Shown here: one piece after another, positions 62,954-64,000 of the stretch | Position numbering within the stretch: the first letter of the stretch is position 1 | How the letters are laid out: each line of letters starts with the position of its first letter | Origin: Spirochaetota bacterium | GTDB taxonomy: Bacteria > Spirochaetota > UBA4802 > JAKQUI01 | Assembly: GCA_029562645.1 (NCBI GenBank) | Contig: JAKQUI010000077.1 | Location: 248,001-312,000 of the forward strand | Reading direction: 5' to 3' | DNA length: 64,000 bases | Program-made: the position numbers and the translations under genes | The notes under the pieces: generated by a model | Database searches by the model: none | The model's input: the letters and a program-made list of their open reading frames with translations, nothing else | Told to the model about the DNA's origin: nothing

Positions 62954-63853
62954 ATGAAAAAGAGTATTGCGGTTGTAGCGATTGTAGTGATGGCAGTGTG
63001 TGCAACAGCGGCGTTCGCGGGGGGATCGACCCCCACCTGTAACACCAAGTATCCGATCGTGCTGGCCCACGGCATGGGCGCATCGGCGCAAATTCTCGGC
63101 ATCATCGATTATTGGAACGACATCCCCGGGGCCCTCAGGGACAAAGGGGCGAAGGTATATATCACTTCGGTAAACGGCATGGACAGCACGGCCAACAAGG
63201 CCGCCAGCTGGAAGAGTCAGTTCCTGAACATCAAGGCGGTGACCGGGGCGGCCAAGCTCAACGTGATCGGCCACTCCCATGGGACCATCTACACGCGCTA
63301 TGCGATATCCAACCTCGGGCTTTCTTCGTATGTCGCCAGCCACACCAGCATCGCCGGTCCGCATCGCGGAAGCGCCGTGGCCGACGTGGTCCTGGGCGTG
63401 ATTCCCAATCCCTGCCAGGCCCTCGTGGGTGCGACCCTGGATTTCGTGTACGCCTTCGTCTTCGGCGACAAGAACCCGAGCAGCCTCCAGAACGGAAAGG
63501 ACCTGGTCCGCAGCTACATGATAAACACCTTCAATCCCAATACGCCCAACAAGAGCGGCATCTACTATCAGAGCTGGGCGGGCAAGATCAAGACGATGGC
63601 CATCGACGCGCGCAACTGGTATTTCCTGATCACCTGGCCCATCCTCAAGTACTATGAAGGCGACAATGACGGCCTGGTGTCCGTGACCTCCGCGAAGTGG
63701 GGCACCTTCCGTGGCGTGATCGAGGGCGCGTGGTACTCGGCGGGCGTCGACCATCTGAACATGGTGGACCAGCCCTTCGGGATCACCCCCGGCTTTGACG
63801 CCCCCGAGCAGTTTGTGAGCCTGGTTTCCGAGCTCAAGAGCAAAGGGTACTAG
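62954..63853 (+). CDS. Secreted triacylglycerol lipase 2
   Basis: A 299-residue protein with AGGAGGGG before the ATG. The signal peptide spans residues 1-22 (ending AAFAG). Motifs match bacterial family I lipases: YPIVLAHGMGAS (oxyanion hole), nucleophile GHSHGT, acid in the EGDNDGLVS stretch, and the histidine in VDHLNMVD. The overall length fits Pseudomonas-type lipases, though the usual foldase gene is not seen before the window ends. A perfect terminator follows. Confidence 0.9.
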   Translation: MKKSIAVVAIVVMAVCATAAFAGGSTPTCNTKYPIVLAHGMGASAQILGIIDYWNDIPGALRDKGAKVYITSVNGMDSTANKAASWKSQFLNIKAVTGAAKLNVIGHSHGTIYTRYAISNLGLSSYVASHTSIAGPHRGSAVADVVLGVIPNPCQALVGATLDFVYAFVFGDKNPSSLQNGKDLVRSYMINTFNPNTPNKSGIYYQSWAGKIKTMAIDARNWYFLITWPILKYYEGDNDGLVSVTSAKWGTFRGVIEGAWYSAGVDHLNMVDQPFGITPGFDAPEQFVSLVSELKSKGY

Positions 63854-63882
63854 TCCCCGGAACCGATCCATTGGCTCAAACC

Positions 63883-63912
63883 AAAGAGCCCCCGTTGATG
63901 CGGGGGCTCTTT
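63883..63912 (+). terminator. Rho-independent terminator after lipase 2
   Basis: AAAGAGCCCCCG and CGGGGGCTCTTT form a perfect 12-bp stem with a 6-base loop. Confidence 0.85.
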
Positions 63913-63972
63913 GTGTATCCTCTTTAAACGCGCATCGCTTTGATCATTTGTTCCTCGAATGGATTTTAACAT

Positions 63973-63993
63973 AACACTAATGCGTTTAGTGTT
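63973..63993. other. 8-bp inverted repeat at the window edge
   Basis: AACACTAA and TTAGTGTT with a 5-base loop, in an AT-rich stretch at the right end. It may be an operator of a gene beyond the window. Confidence 0.35.
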
Positions 63994-64000
63994 GATAAAT

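Overview
This is a GC-rich chromosomal segment, probably from a member of the Spirochaetota, and possibly an anaerobe from a free-living or uncultivated lineage. The best taxonomic marker is a FlaB-type periplasmic flagellin (37676-38524) with the typical spirochaete N-terminus. SpoIIE-type phosphatases, a 7TM-DISM receptor cyclase, a FecR lipoprotein and many secreted proteins of unknown function fit this. The hybrid cluster protein has the short cysteine spacing (C-x2-C-x8-C-x5-C) typical of strict anaerobes. Two single-domain RfaE2-like enzymes hint at heptose-containing surface polysaccharide. I see no tRNA, rRNA, CRISPR array, phage or intact insertion sequence.

Layout. 25-5710: zinc-ribbon/DUF4389-like membrane protein, RfaE2, STAS anti-anti-sigma factor, DinG helicase and a small secreted protein. 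5762-11531: AraC/GyrI-like regulator, PiT phosphate carrier with a PhoU-like tail, Sua5, EI24/CysZ-like protein and a ribbon-helix-helix-like protein behind a small palindrome. 11580-19894: a tightly coupled five-gene run, pgi-tmk-degenerate SpoIIE phosphatase-intact SpoIIE phosphatase-SppA with a barrel-like N-terminus. 19916-26920: secreted CsgG/FlgO-like protein, multi-PAS histidine kinase and two tandem paralogous envelope proteins. 27005-30516: AT-richer DUF4143 ATPase whose start codon lies in a 19-bp inverted repeat, a second RfaE2-like enzyme with a lipoprotein, and a metallo-hydrolase.

30686-38524: hcp, a small cysteine-rich gene pair, carA coupled to an iron-sulfur protein, a hydrolase with a histone-H1-like tail, vapBC under a 30-bp palindrome, and flaB. 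38818-49758: PIN-PhoH ATPase, two secreted proteins (SH3-like and FecR), a 7TM-DISM adenylate cyclase, PBP1A, LysA, a second vapBC and an unknown protein. 49775-59595: RecQ, a 1536-residue pseudokinase-ATPase-TPR-GAF-AraC regulator, a bile-acid symporter homologue and a chemoreceptor with a cysteine-rich insert. 59596-64000: two secreted lipases, each preceded by the same AT-rich leader element, with a secreted unknown protein, an RNA methyltransferase and a MITE-like inverted repeat between them.

Two themes stand out. The first is signalling proteins that kept their fold but lost catalytic residues: a pseudophosphatase translationally coupled to an active phosphatase, and a pseudokinase fused to a DNA-binding domain. 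The second is co-regulated secreted lipases under an undescribed conserved leader. All functional statements come from reading motifs by eye; no database search was run.
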